Shown here piece after piece: positions 34,238 to 44,987 of a stretch of DNA of 64,000 nucleotides. A model generated the notes under the pieces. That model made no database searches, was not told the origin of the DNA, and saw nothing but the letters and a program-made list of their open reading frames with translations. Every line of letters begins with the position of its first letter. Position 1 is the stretch's first letter. This DNA comes from Climacium dendroides (lineage: Eukaryota > Streptophyta > Bryopsida > Hypnales > Climaciaceae), in contig OX467082.1 of NCBI GenBank assembly GCA_950106755.1, forward strand, positions 1,612,001-1,676,000, in the 5' to 3' direction. The position numbers were made by a program, and so were the translations under genes.

Positions 34238-35998
34238 TACTTGGGATCCTAAAACACAGCATGGTTATGATTCGAAACTCGATCCTCCATCTCTATTGAT
34301 CAGTGTCCAAGGATTCTTCAAACCTTTTATAGATGGACATTTTGCATATCTTCTGTGATTGCCATTTCGAACTCAAAGATGTTTCAAGCCGCTTCACATT
34401 TTCAGTCTGGTCTATCTATCTTTGCTGTGTTTCTAGCTTTCAGGTCTGTTTTTTTGGGTGTGTTTCTATCAAATTCAAAAGTGCATGTGATTACAGTTTA
34501 GAACTCTAACAAAAGATGAATATTTCTAACTACTGGTTTAGGATCTGCCAGAAATGCATGTGTACCCGATAATTTCTGCCACTGATTAATTGTTAATGTT
34601 CTGTATTTTAGTAGAAAAAATAGGATTCGTCACCTCATTCAAGCGCTTTCATTGTTGTGAATGCAGTTGATCATGGTTGCCATCTTTCTGGGTTTAGGCA
34701 ATTAGTCACTGACTCACCGGGTGTTTAAAAGTGAGAACCTTGGTAACAAATCTTTCTAAAATTTCATTCATTCAAGTAAGTTAACTTTACTGCAGGTATT
34801 CTTAGTGTGCGCCAGTTCTATCAGTTCTGCTCTTGTGGAAGTACATCACTGTAAACGACTCCTAATAGTATTCTGGACTGTCTTCAAATACCACGGAAGA
34901 ATTCCATGAGGTGAGATGCTTCCTAACAATGCCACCCTTCCATAAATCCATGAATTCCTGGCCACCAACAAGCATCAGTGCATCATTTGTAGTTTCAAAC
35001 TACGGCTTGTAACAGGAATTCAACGCCATGTCCAGAACTGAAGGATTAGCCTTGAATTTTTCACTATGAGAAAAGTGGACCTTCCATTGAAAGATTTTAC
35101 AAGTTACATAAACCCCCGCCAAGAAATGTCCCGTTCATTTTGCGAGAGGATTATATCCTGTAATCTCCTCCTGGCGCGTGAAGTCTGTGTAATTGGTGAT
35201 TACAGATTTTTCATTCAACTAGCACATACAGTATATCATCCATTTTTGGACGGGTGTTTGCGTCGGACAATCATCGAGGCGGAGGGAAAATAAACGCTGA
35301 CGAGGTGGGCCTGTTTATTTTCAGAATTCCCTCTGCCTCGATGATTGCCTGTACAAGATGCCACTACCCTGTACTCGCCGGTTGCCAAGAGCAGAACATC
35401 AATCATGTAAACTTTAGAGCTCTGTTGATGCACTTTGTCAATATGTGCTTCCAGAAGCTGAAAAAACTCACTCTAACCTTTCAAAAGAACAAGAGACTTA
35501 CAGAAATTAGAAAGAAAATAATGACAAGAGTCGTTGCAAATAGCTTAGTCTGGCGGTTGATGGAAACTAGTTCGAAATTGCATTGACCTTGCTGGTTGAG
35601 TGAACATGTAGATAATTTTCAGAATTTCGTCGCACCAAATAATGTGAACATTATGAACTATGGATCTTGAGTCCTTGAAACAAGATTTCAGACAAATTGA
35701 GAAAAGCTACTGAATTTGGGAGAGAATCCAACTAGCAGTGTTACAAATTGATTAAAATTCTCCACCTTGGTTTTTTCATGATCTAAGAACCCCAAAAACA
35801 TCAGACTAACAATTTAGAGTTTAACTTTCATTCTACTACACGATAATGGAGGTGAAAACCATTTGTTTGAATGATGCAAACTACATCAGAATTAATTAAC
35901 CAAGGAGCGAAAGAAAAGCCTTTCTTCCGGTATTCTAGAGCGAGTCAGAAATGTTCAGCACATTCGCTACAATGAAGTCCTAAGGTCAGCAGGTTCAC
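34238..35998. other. Low-repeat region, no gene assigned
   Basis: This 1.7-kb stretch is less repetitive than its surroundings but has no open frame I recognise. A strong hairpin lies at 35268-35347. The region lies directly downstream of the B3-domain exon on the minus strand and might contain its 3' parts. Confidence 0.35.
35268..35347. other. 80-nt hairpin
   Basis: Arms of 28 nt pair with one mismatch and a 5-nt bulge: caatcatcgaggcggaggg at 35268 against ccctctgcctcgatgattg ending at 35347, then aaaataaac against gtttatttt around a loop of about 17 nt. Size and shape resemble a microRNA precursor or a tiny foldback element. Nothing in the sequence alone shows expression. Confidence 0.4.
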
Positions 35999-36241
35999 CT
36001 ACAGTTTTCTAACCACTAAGGAGGAATCAACAAGAAGTGAAAACTGAAACTTATGCCCTACCGTTAAGCCATTGTCCTTCACAAATTTGCTCCATTGAGA
36101 AGGAAGGAAGTGTACTCTTTGCCTCTCATTCGAACTCCAACAAGTTATAACATGAATTGGAGAATCATCGTGTATTCCTTGGAATTTGACAGAAGCCTGA
36201 ACCTGCTCACCATGGATCCTTACAAAGTTCGTTGGAAATGC
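35999..36241 (-). CDS. B3 DNA-binding domain exon (partial gene or fragment)
   Basis: The exon starts after a good acceptor (acacatgcag|GC) and runs 80 codons to a TAG at 35999. The translation has the B3 pattern: AFPTNFVRIHG, a middle strand region, then VHFLPSQWSKFVKDNGLTVGHKFQFSLL, matching the family's 'W..FV.DN.L..GD...F.L' core. B3 domains bind DNA in plant transcription factors (ARF, REM, RAV, ABI3 types). The frame ends only about 10 residues after the core, so this would be a C-terminal B3 domain. No convincing upstream exon could be joined: minus-strand frames at 36438-36709 and 36909-37181 have no motif. It may be an isolated fragment. Confidence 0.5.
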   Translation of the reverse strand, partial: AFPTNFVRIHGEQVQASVKFQGIHDDSPIHVITCWSSNERQRVHFLPSQWSKFVKDNGLTVGHKFQFSLLVDSSLVVRKL

Positions 36242-37192
36242 CTGCATGTGTCAAGAAATGAAAAGGCAAATTCATTCTATGCTAGAAAGCTTAACATGGA
36301 TGGAAATTAAAAGGAAGAATTGTAGCCAAAATGGAAAAACGGTAAACTTCAATGATAAATACATCATTACCCTTCAGTCTTAGGATTTGTGAGAGTCTCA
36401 TTCATAATAAGGCAATTTGCATCTTGGAATAGCAAATTTAGTTTAATAGTACCCAAACTTGCAAATTGTCCTGAATTACTCCCAAGTTCACGATCAGATC
36501 GTCCAAGGCTTTCAATTGTTTGTAAAAGCTAGCCTGGTGATGTCCCAAGTGATTGGCATATTGTAATGGTATGGCCTTGCCCTCCCTAAAATCATTGGTG
36601 AATGCTTTCTTGTGCTCGTCTTGATGGTGCAAAGGAGAGGGGAGACGAACTGATTATTGTTGTTTGATTCATCAGTAAAGGCACCATCACCCTTGGATCT
36701 GTAATTCAATACAAAATGCCAGAATAATCAATCGCAATGAAATCAAAAGAGCTCTTGTTCACACATTACCTTTATGCAAGCAATCATGGTTGCAATTGCA
36801 TTGCTTGCAAATGTTGTTTGTTTATGGACCGTCTCCTTGATCTCATTCATGAATTAGATTCCCTCTCAGTCATACAAGAAAGCATTCTACAATACTGTCT
36901 CCATCTCTTCAGGGCTTCAGATCAGAGAGCGAGCAATCAGGGCTGGCAGGCAAGGGGTGGTGGGTGCCAAAACTGCCAATACCTACACTGTTCATATGCC
37001 TGTCTTTGCTCGCCTGATCTTGATCTATCCAAACTGCTGTTTCCATGGTGGGTTTCAAGGGGCACTGTTTGCATATATCCGTGTAGCTAGTACGCAACTT
37101 ACACCACTTCGAAAACCGAAAAAGAAAAGCCGAAAAAAGAAAAGAAACCAAAGCGGATCTGATCACCACAACATGAACCAATCATTACTATC

Positions 37193-37254
37193 GATCACCC
37201 TAGACATAATATTGAATGATCACCCTAGACATAATATTGAATGATCACCCTAGA
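37193..37254. repeat. 25-bp tandem repeat, 2.5 copies
   Basis: The unit starts gatcaccctagacataatat and is 25 bp long. Two exact copies begin at 37193 and 37218, with a 12-bp partial third. Confidence 0.8.
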
Positions 37255-37259
37255 GTTTC

Positions 37260-37400
37260 AGTGAGTTCTGGACACTCTGAAGCTCCAGAAAGTTCTAAGC
37301 ACCCTGGAGTTCCAACGATTTCTAGGCACCTGGGAGTTTAGAGATTTCTAAACACCCTGGAGTTCCAAGATTTCTAGGCAGCTTGGAGAAATTCAGGCAC
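37260..37400. repeat. Degenerate tandem repeat of about 30 bp
   Basis: Four or so diverged units share caccctggagttcca and gatttctaggca. It adjoins the 25-bp repeat on the left and an inverted-repeat element on the right. Confidence 0.5.
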
Positions 37401-37445
37401 TCTTGAAGAACCAAGAACTCACGATTTCATGATGACTTGGGGGTG

Positions 37446-38016
37446 CACTACAAAGGAAGTTCATGGGTGAGGAGCGACCAAATTTTGAACCCCTTATATT
37501 ATATCTTAAAATTTTATTTTTTTTCTTAAAAACAAATATGAATAGATTTTCCTACTTTGAAAGTTTATGTTCTGAATTATTAGTATTTTTTTATGTTAAT
37601 AAGAATTAGTTACAAATTTTAGAAGAAAAAAGATACACTGTAAAGCTAAAAATAACTTTCACACCCCTATATTATATAAGAAAAAAAAATTTGAAAAATT
37701 AAAAAAAATTCTATAAAATAGCTTTCTACTGAAAGTTTATTTTGGCTTAATATTGATACAATAGTCATCTTCATGTGATCTCTATAAATATTTTAGTTGA
37801 AAAACATGCCATTTTAGTTCATTTTTCAATCCTTTCCAAACAATATATCACATGTTATTTAGGATTGAAAATTTTGACTATAGAAAGCTATATACATTGT
37901 TAAACAAAGCTCAAAATTGTAGGTTGAAATTATAGTTTATTAGAAAGTAATTAGGAAAAGTAGAAATGGGTAGTTAGGGTTTGGTCACTCCTCACCCATG
38001 AACTTCCTTTGTAGTG
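37446..38016. mobile_element. TIR element, 571 bp, ends CACTACAAAGG
   Basis: The ends are inverse copies of each other over about 41 bp (CACTACAAAGGAAGTTCATG… with GGTGAGGAG). G-rich bases just outside are also partly inverted, so the true border may be a few bases further out. CACTAC-type ends suggest CACTA, but no 3-bp duplication is visible. AT-rich non-coding interior. Confidence 0.6.
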
Positions 38017-38708
38017 CCCCCCGGGAAATGTGCAATCTAAAAAACTATTACTCGAATCTATATGTAGATTTTAATCAAACTAAGCATGCCATATTTAAAC
38101 ATTGAATCTAGAAGTTGTGAGGATTCAAAATATTTTTGGTAGATGACTTAAATTGGACATGGAATTTGATGTTAATGTTGTGTACATTTCAAATTCAATA
38201 CATAATCATCATCAAAGATTCCCCTAATGTTCATTTAACCCCGAAATGACAATTGTCATCCCAAATTGACAATTGGAAACTTAGCACATTACTATAATGT
38301 CAATTTTTAATGAATATTTTTGAAATTTTTACCAAAAATGTATGAACTTTGTAAGAATGTAAATTCTTCCATTGGAACTCAAAAGTGAAATTTTTTAAAC
38401 ATTTTGAACAATTTGGATGGTTCATATAAAAACTTAGGGGATACACTCCCATTTTATTTATTGTTAGCATGCAATCAAATGAAGGGTTATTTTAATTACT
38501 TTGGTCCTAAATTTTAGACAATTTTTTTAAGTAAATAAGTATCATCATAATGGGTATTTCAAGGTATAAGTAATGAAGGGTAGGAAATAATACTAAGATT
38601 TATCTTTTTTTTCTTCTAAAGTAGCCTAGCCAAAAATCTTCCCCCAAAATTTGAACTTTTAAGTAGTATACAAGTCTCCCTCACAAATCTAAACTTTTAA
38701 GATTATTA
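38017..38708. other. No gene seen
   Basis: AT-rich DNA between two elements. The stretch near 38235-38270 contains aaccccgaaatgacaattgtc, possibly another eroded terminal repeat. Confidence 0.35.
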
Positions 38709-38822
38709 CACTAAAATTGGTAAATAATGTTGGCAACACTAATTGTCAACACTAACATTAATTGTGATTTGCAAGGTTAGTATTAGATGGAAATTAACCC
38801 ATTCTAACACTATTTTAGCTCT

Positions 38823-38944
38823 CACTAGAAGAAACCCGCGTTTAACTTGACGAATTTTTTTGCGCATCATGTTACAATTTCATGTTTTTATGTCAAAAAT
38901 TACGTCCAATGTAACATCTTGTTAAACGCGGGTTTCTTCTAGTG
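38823..38944. mobile_element. Nested CACTA-like MITE, 122 bp
   Basis: Perfect 24-bp inverted ends (CACTAGAAGAAACCCGCG…) are flanked by TCT (38820-38822) and TCT (38945-38947). It inserted inside the older TA-flanked transposon. Confidence 0.8.
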
Positions 38945-39289
38945 TCTATAGTAAAATCTGGTCATTTCAACATTTGTACGAGAGTGCATTTAGTGTTAGA
39001 TGGGAATAAAATGTTAGAAGTTGGAATGGTGGAAAAAAAGCAGTGTATGAAATACTGAAATAAGCATAAAAATGCTAAAATTGCACAAAAATGTTGAAAT
39101 ATGCATAGAAATATTGAAATGTTGAAATTTTTCATAGTATATGTATAAGTTGCTAAATATAACAACAACCAAAAAACAACATAATAATCCTAGTTGTAAA
39201 CCAATTTTTTTTTTAAATATAATAAAATATCAAAAAGAATTTTTAAACTGTCCTATTGAGATTGGACAATTCTTGCCCTTGGAAGTATT

Positions 39290-40778
39290 GCAAATGTTTT
39301 GCAATTATTTCTTAGAGATGTGGAAACAATTGTCTTACACTCCAAGATCCATCAAGTCCTAATGCTAAGCCACAACAAATCATTGCTTTTCTAGCATAGG
39401 ATATGTTGTCACAATCCACCTCTCAATTAACATCTTCTGCACTATCAGCAATTAATTGTAGGAAAAAACGTTTCCCAGGATTTGTCAACTTTCTTGACCA
39501 TTGTCCATCTGCTTGGGGTGCATTTTGCCAAGCATTTTGTTGTATCAACTTAATTTTCTTGGCTTCCCACCGTCTTGTCTATGCATCTTTGATTATTGAA
39601 ATGAGGAACGTATATGCTGGTTGGCAAAGGTGAGTAGAATATGGAGGCAAAAATCTGAAAATTGTGTTTTTGGCAACTAGAACAACAGCCAATCTAGGTG
39701 TCACAGTATAACCGCTACAATTATCAAGCCATATGGTTTTCTTGCGTTGATGAAAATTGGCTTGATATGCACGAGGTTCTAAAAAGTATTCGGAGAAGAT
39801 GGTTTGGTCCATCCAACCTTTAGGACCCGTTCTATAAGAAACCCCCGGAATATTATCAATCAACCCTCGTATAGGATAGTTCCTATTTTCATTTGAAAAA
39901 ATGAATATAGGAGCTTCTATTGTGGCACGACGGCCTTCGGAAATGCGAACCACCATGGTCATGGATTCCCCACCCGAGACAACTTCAACGTATTTGACAA
40001 TTGTATCTCCTCTAAACCCTAAAGTTCAGCCGTTGTCAAGATTGACAACAAAACGTGTTTCATCTAGGTTTTCTATGAAATTTTCATCAAATTCCTCGGA
40101 TGAAAATCCCCTTTGCAAAACCCCCAAATGGTAGGCAATTTCCATTTTGATTTGAAGCTCCTTTTGAGGGCTACAAGTCAAATGTCCATGTTGGAATAAA
40201 ATGATTATATTATGGTTATCCATGAATTGATTAACCCAATTTGCTGTGATTTTGTTGACCAATGGAACATTGTCTTTGGGATCAACAAAAAGGACTGTGA
40301 AAATCAACTCAGGAGCTACAAAAATGGAAATGGTCAATTCACAAAGTAGGTGAGAGGAAAATTTGACACTTGCTTTGCGAAGGCGGTTGAATTCTTCAAG
40401 CAATAGAGGATACAAATATTGCACCCATTCGCTCTTTTTTTTGCCTCGACCCAGCCTGACTTTTGAAGAATGGCGCCTTCTTTTGCCTAAACAACTTCGG
40501 CTACCAAAGAGTGGAGTGACGAGACTGATAAAATCTTCATGGAATTGGTTGCATTGTTGCCACCATCAGCTGACTTTAATAAGGTTGGCGGGGTGTTGGC
40601 CACGGAAGTGTTCTAGAAATGTTTGAATGACTCGAGCACTGAGGCCTACCAAACTGTGAACATCAACATCTTCAATCATTCAAGAAGTGACAGATCGGCG
40701 AGTGGCAAGGCTAGAAACCTGTTGAAGACGTTGGGGAAGGGTATTGAAAGGAATTTCAGCAAGCGGGAGGCGATCCAT
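39290..40778 (-). pseudogene. Broken DDE-superfamily transposase
   Basis: The frame opens at ATG 40776-40778 with MDRLPLAEIPFNTLPQRLQQ and runs leftwards through several interrupted blocks. These contain QFHEDFISLVTPLFG, KKKSEWVQYLYPLLLEEFNR, YHLGVLQRGFSSEEFDE, NLDETRFVVNLDNG, GPKGWMDQTIFSEYF, IWLDNCSGYTVTP and FLPPYSTHLCQPA. These are recognisable parts of a DDE endonuclease (RNase H fold) of the plant pogo-like group; catalytic aspartates would be in NLDE and WLDN. In-frame stops follow VTS, VKVS, LDNG and IIKDA, and another lies near the C-terminus. Several look like C-to-T changes, the usual decay of silenced transposons. The element cannot make a full protein. Confidence 0.75.
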
Positions 40779-41470
40779 GGCTGGCTACAAAAAAATAGTG
40801 GAAATGTGACTTTAGAAAAAAATGGCGACAAAAAAAAACAATTTTTTAGAAGAAATAGAGGAGGGAAAGACAAATTCAATGATATCATTCAAGCCCCAAA
40901 CATATACCTCAATGAAAGTTATAGATGTCGCAAGTTCGAATTGGAGTGGCAGGAATCCAAGTGGGGAAGTTTGAATTGAAGCGGCGGGAAACCAGGAAGT
41001 ATAACACACACACACAAAAAAAATCCTCACTTCTCTTCTCTTTTAAGGCCACCACCAGGAGCTCTCCACTTCACCACACGAACCGTCCAAGTAGGTCACG
41101 GGGAGGCAAAAAAATTGGAATTCCGCAGGGAAGGGCTGGAAGGAGGCGGCAGGAGGCAAAAATTGTAGTTTCCCAAGGAAGGGCTAGAAATTGTAGTTTC
41201 CCAAGGAAGAGCTAGAAATTCTAGTTTCCCAAGGAATGGCTAGAAATTGTAGTTTCCTAAGGAAGAGCCAAAAATTGTAGTTTCCCAAGGAAGGGCCAGA
41301 AATTATTGGCGGTCAGCGGAAATTAGAGCATTCCAAGAAAGGACCAAAATTTGACAGTAGAAGGGAAGTGCCCCAATACTATTTACACATAAGTTGGAAA
41401 ATAGTGTTGGGGGTAAAAAACAAGGAACAACACTAATTATCACCCAACACTATTTACTAATTTTAGTGTA

Positions 41471-42933
41471 GTGTAAGTAGGAGAAGTATCCAAAAGTGGA
41501 ATCCTATATGTTGTAGAAGATATGGAACTTATCTAATAGTGGATGAAAAAAAAGTCAAAACTTGGATGAATTGATTGGTTTCAAAGTGATGATGATGTCT
41601 TGCTCAATTCATAGAGTCAATTTTTTGAAAAGTGGAAATTTAGGTTTTAATTAGGTGTACTCCAGAAAAAAGTATTTTTTTTTTTCATGAATGCTTCAAG
41701 TTGTGCTACAAAATGCTTGGTGAAATGGAATGGGATTTGGACATGCAGTGCTTATGAGTGTTTTGGATATGATTGTGACTAGGAATTGGATTGATTCTGA
41801 ATGAATTCAGTGTGAGCATGTTTTAGGTTCAGTAAGCTGTAAAGACAAATCTTAGAGTTTAGACTTCTTGATAGCAAAAAATTTGAGATTAGGATCTAGG
41901 AGATGGTGAGGGATTTGGGATACATATGGCTACAAATCTTCTTAATAGGATTACGTAAGTTGTGGATGTTGGAGTTTGTCCTAGAGTTTTGTTGTGAATT
42001 CTAGTGTAAATGGATTCATTTCAAGCGTTGTCATGTGGATGGAAGCGCACTTATATACCTTCTGCTTGTTTTAGTAGGTGTTTCTAGTATCAGTCATTCA
42101 TGTGTAGGTTCAACAATGTAGTATGCAGCGCTGCAACTTACAATACACGACATGGAAGTGTTTTTTGTGCAGCTCTCAAAGTTGAAGAAGTAGAAGTTTC
42201 TTGTGCAAATGTTCGACATGAATGTCAAACTCTTCATGAAGTTGTGGAGAATCAATGTTTTCATTCTAGAAAAGCTCCTCCGCATGGTACATGCTGAGCT
42301 CGAAGTTACAAACTTGCATCAATGACAAGGGATTCTTCTCAACGGATGGCAATGCAAAATTGAAGTTGACAGAGGAATGGGCAAGCCCAATGTCTGAAGT
42401 ACTGGATAACTCCAGCAATGCAATGAGAGTGTGGCATTTGATTCCACAATTCCGGATTTCACATTTCACATTCGATTCCGGATTTCTTTAATTTCACATT
42501 AGATGTCCATTTTGTGCATTTTATTTCATTGTGCTTTTCTTGTGGAATCGTACAGGGTGTTGTCAGTACATTCCTAATTTCACAATGCTACTATCCATAG
42601 GTTGCCAAATTTTTTTGTAGGACTTTTGTGTTGTTTTAGGTAGCTCTAATGATATTTTGTATTTTTAGAGGATAGCCTTGGACCTTTCTTTGTGCGAACT
42701 TTAGTAGTTGGACTCCATTTTGATGATTCCTGATGTGTTTTTTAACATATGCGGTTTAATTCATGCACATTACATCCTCACAACCTATTCATGCATGTAT
42801 TATTTTGTGTATGCTTTTCACATGTGTGATTTTTTGCTTTGTATCCGTTTTGTACATGTGTATGGTCTTCTACCTTATGTATGGTTTTTGTGGAGCGTTT
42901 GGTTGGATATACCATCACATGTATGCAAAAAAT
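41471..42933. other. No gene assigned
   Basis: Open frames on both strands around 42094-42491 overlap each other and have no recognised motif. The rest is AT-rich with no terminal repeats seen. Confidence 0.35.
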
Positions 42934-43865
42934 TTAACCCCTAAAGTCCCATAGTCCCCTTGCCTGGAGGATAAAATGGATTTTGGGTAGGCTCCTATGG
43001 TCTCAATATTTATTGTAATTTTTTGAATCTTTTAATAAAAACAGGAAAACACTTTAGCTTTCCAAAAACATAATTTTTATTTCAATCGGAGCCCAGGAGC
43101 AAAAATTATGGAACAAAACCCCTTTTTCTTTTCAACAGATTGAAAAAAACCTTCATAAAAACTTAAAGTAAATTTTTTTTTTTTTTTTTTTTTGTGTATA
43201 TATTATATTTTTATGTACATGACAAACTTTGATTCATTCCATTTGGGTTTGTTATGAGAAAGTTATAGACAATCTTGTGTTTTTTTTGCAATTAGAGCAT
43301 CTTCTTAAAAAAATAACTTGTAGAATTCATTTTTGACCTCAATTTGCACAATTTGCAAGGAAAAAAAAAGTTTCTTAAGGTTAAGATCTCTTGCTTGAAC
43401 AATCTCGCTATTGAAATTAGTGTATGTCAATTCTATCTTAGAACTATTAACAATATAGATTTTCCTTCAATCTTGAACCTACTTCTACTTAACAATTTTT
43501 TAATGAATAAAAATTAAGTGGTTTTTTCTTTTAATTTTTATTCTTAGAATCTCAACTCAATTCTTTATCATATAAAATTCAAAATTCAAAATTCAAAATC
43601 AGTAGAACAAAAATTATAAGATATGAAGGTTTAAAGCCAAATAATGTAGTTGAACAAGGTGCATAAAAAAATTGTTTTCTGCACTTTAAGGACAATCTAT
43701 GTGGTCAAAGTTTGTAAAATTTTTGCCATACATTCTTATACTAGTCTAGTACAAGATCCTATGGTTAGAAATCAAATCAAATCAAAAGTTTTTGCTCATT
43801 GCTATAAAAATGGCAGTTTTGAGTGGGTTTTGATGGAAAAGAAGCCTTGGGACTTGAGGGGTTAA
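42934..43865. mobile_element. Family A element, long form
   Basis: About 930 bp with TTAACCCCTAAAGTCCCATA at the left, inverse …cttgggacttgaggggttaa at the right, and TTAA at both borders. Inverse orientation relative to 30245-31164. Contains a short aattcaaa direct repeat near 43567-43600. Confidence 0.75.
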
Positions 43866-44987
43866 TGTCATCCCACTTTCCTTGTGATCCCATGAGTGTT
43901 GGTGACAAACATGAAGGTTTTCTATAGTTATAATAATCATAGGGTATAAAACATTAACACATTAAAAAATTTTAAATGAAAGATAGGTTATATGAAATTA
44001 GAAAAATTTAAAAATTTAGGTGAAGATAGCCACCTATATATATAGAAATTCCCAAAATCCACCTACATAGCCTTCCTATAATAGGGGCTTGAATTATCCC
44101 CCAGTACAAAAAAATTGGTAACCTAATGAAGCTTCATTAAGTTATGAAAGGTTAAAGTTTTTTTGCACGCAAAGAAAACTCCTTTTCCACTGCCAAAGGA
44201 AAGATTTCATATTGTCTTTGTATACATTTTTCACCTTACCATTCATCACCAAGTTATAGAGGGTTAAAAATTTGATGGATAAATGTTTAAAAATCATTTC
44301 TTCAAGAATAGATACAAAGACATATACATATCATCTAATGAAGTAGCACTTTAGGCACATGGTGCATTTGGATGTTCCTACCCTCCGTGATGTGAATTTC
44401 TTCACATTTACTGCAAAAATTCACAATAATTTTAATTTTCACCAATTTCTTTTGAAAATTTACAGAATTCTAGGATATGAATTTTCTTCGCATTTACTGC
44501 AAAAATTCACAATAATTCCAATTCTCACCAAAAAAATTGGAAAATTTTGAGACTTCTGAAACATGTGAATTCATCTTTGAAACATAAAATAAAGTATAAA
44601 GTCTACGGTGGCACTTGAAAACACGGAGTCTATACCTGCGATTTATATTTGTCTTGAATGGCACTTTAAAATAAAAATAAAATCCAGGGTGGCACTTTGA
44701 AATACTCCTAGTCTATTCATGCAACGTCCAAAAAATGCATGCTCAGAGAATTTGGAATCCCCTTTCCACTTCCAACAAGATCCAACATAAAATAAGACAG
44801 TTCAGTATATTAGGAATCATCCTCCAATGCTCATTCCAAAGGTTTTAGGTGCAGGTACTATATTCTTTGGAACCAATGTCTAGTAAAGAAACAACCACAA
44901 TGAAATCAAATTCTGCCAAGACAAATACAAATCGCAGTTTATAAACGATGCAAATATTGAAAAGGATCTGAATCAATTGAATACTTT
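43866..44987. other. No gene; contains a direct repeat
   Basis: A block containing attcacaataatt and catttactgcaaa occurs twice (about 44390-44450 and 44475-44535). Otherwise AT-rich, up to the end of the ABCI12-like gene. Confidence 0.4.

Larger units (their letters stand above)
38709..41468. mobile_element. TA-flanked DNA transposon, 2.76 kb, Tc1/mariner-pogo type
   Basis: The left end CACTAAAATTGGTAAATAAT is preceded by TA (38707-38708). The right end is its near inverse (…atttactaattttagtg), followed by TA (41469-41470). Subterminal GTTGG…CCAAC copies extend the similarity. A TA duplication together with the enclosed DDE transposase remnant (39290-40778, minus) fits the Tc1/mariner/pogo superfamily. 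A smaller MITE (38823-38944) lies inside its left part. Direct repeats around 'ttgtagtttcccaaggaag' at 41160-41290 make up part of the right subterminal region. Confidence 0.7.

Noticed and set aside
37446..38016. Firm CACTA assignment for the 571-bp TIR element
   Set aside because: The ends fit, but the flanking triplets (gtg and ccc) do not match, so the superfamily is left open.
39901..40134. Plus-strand open frames across the transposase remnant
   Set aside because: Antisense shadows; the minus strand carries the recognisable DDE blocks.
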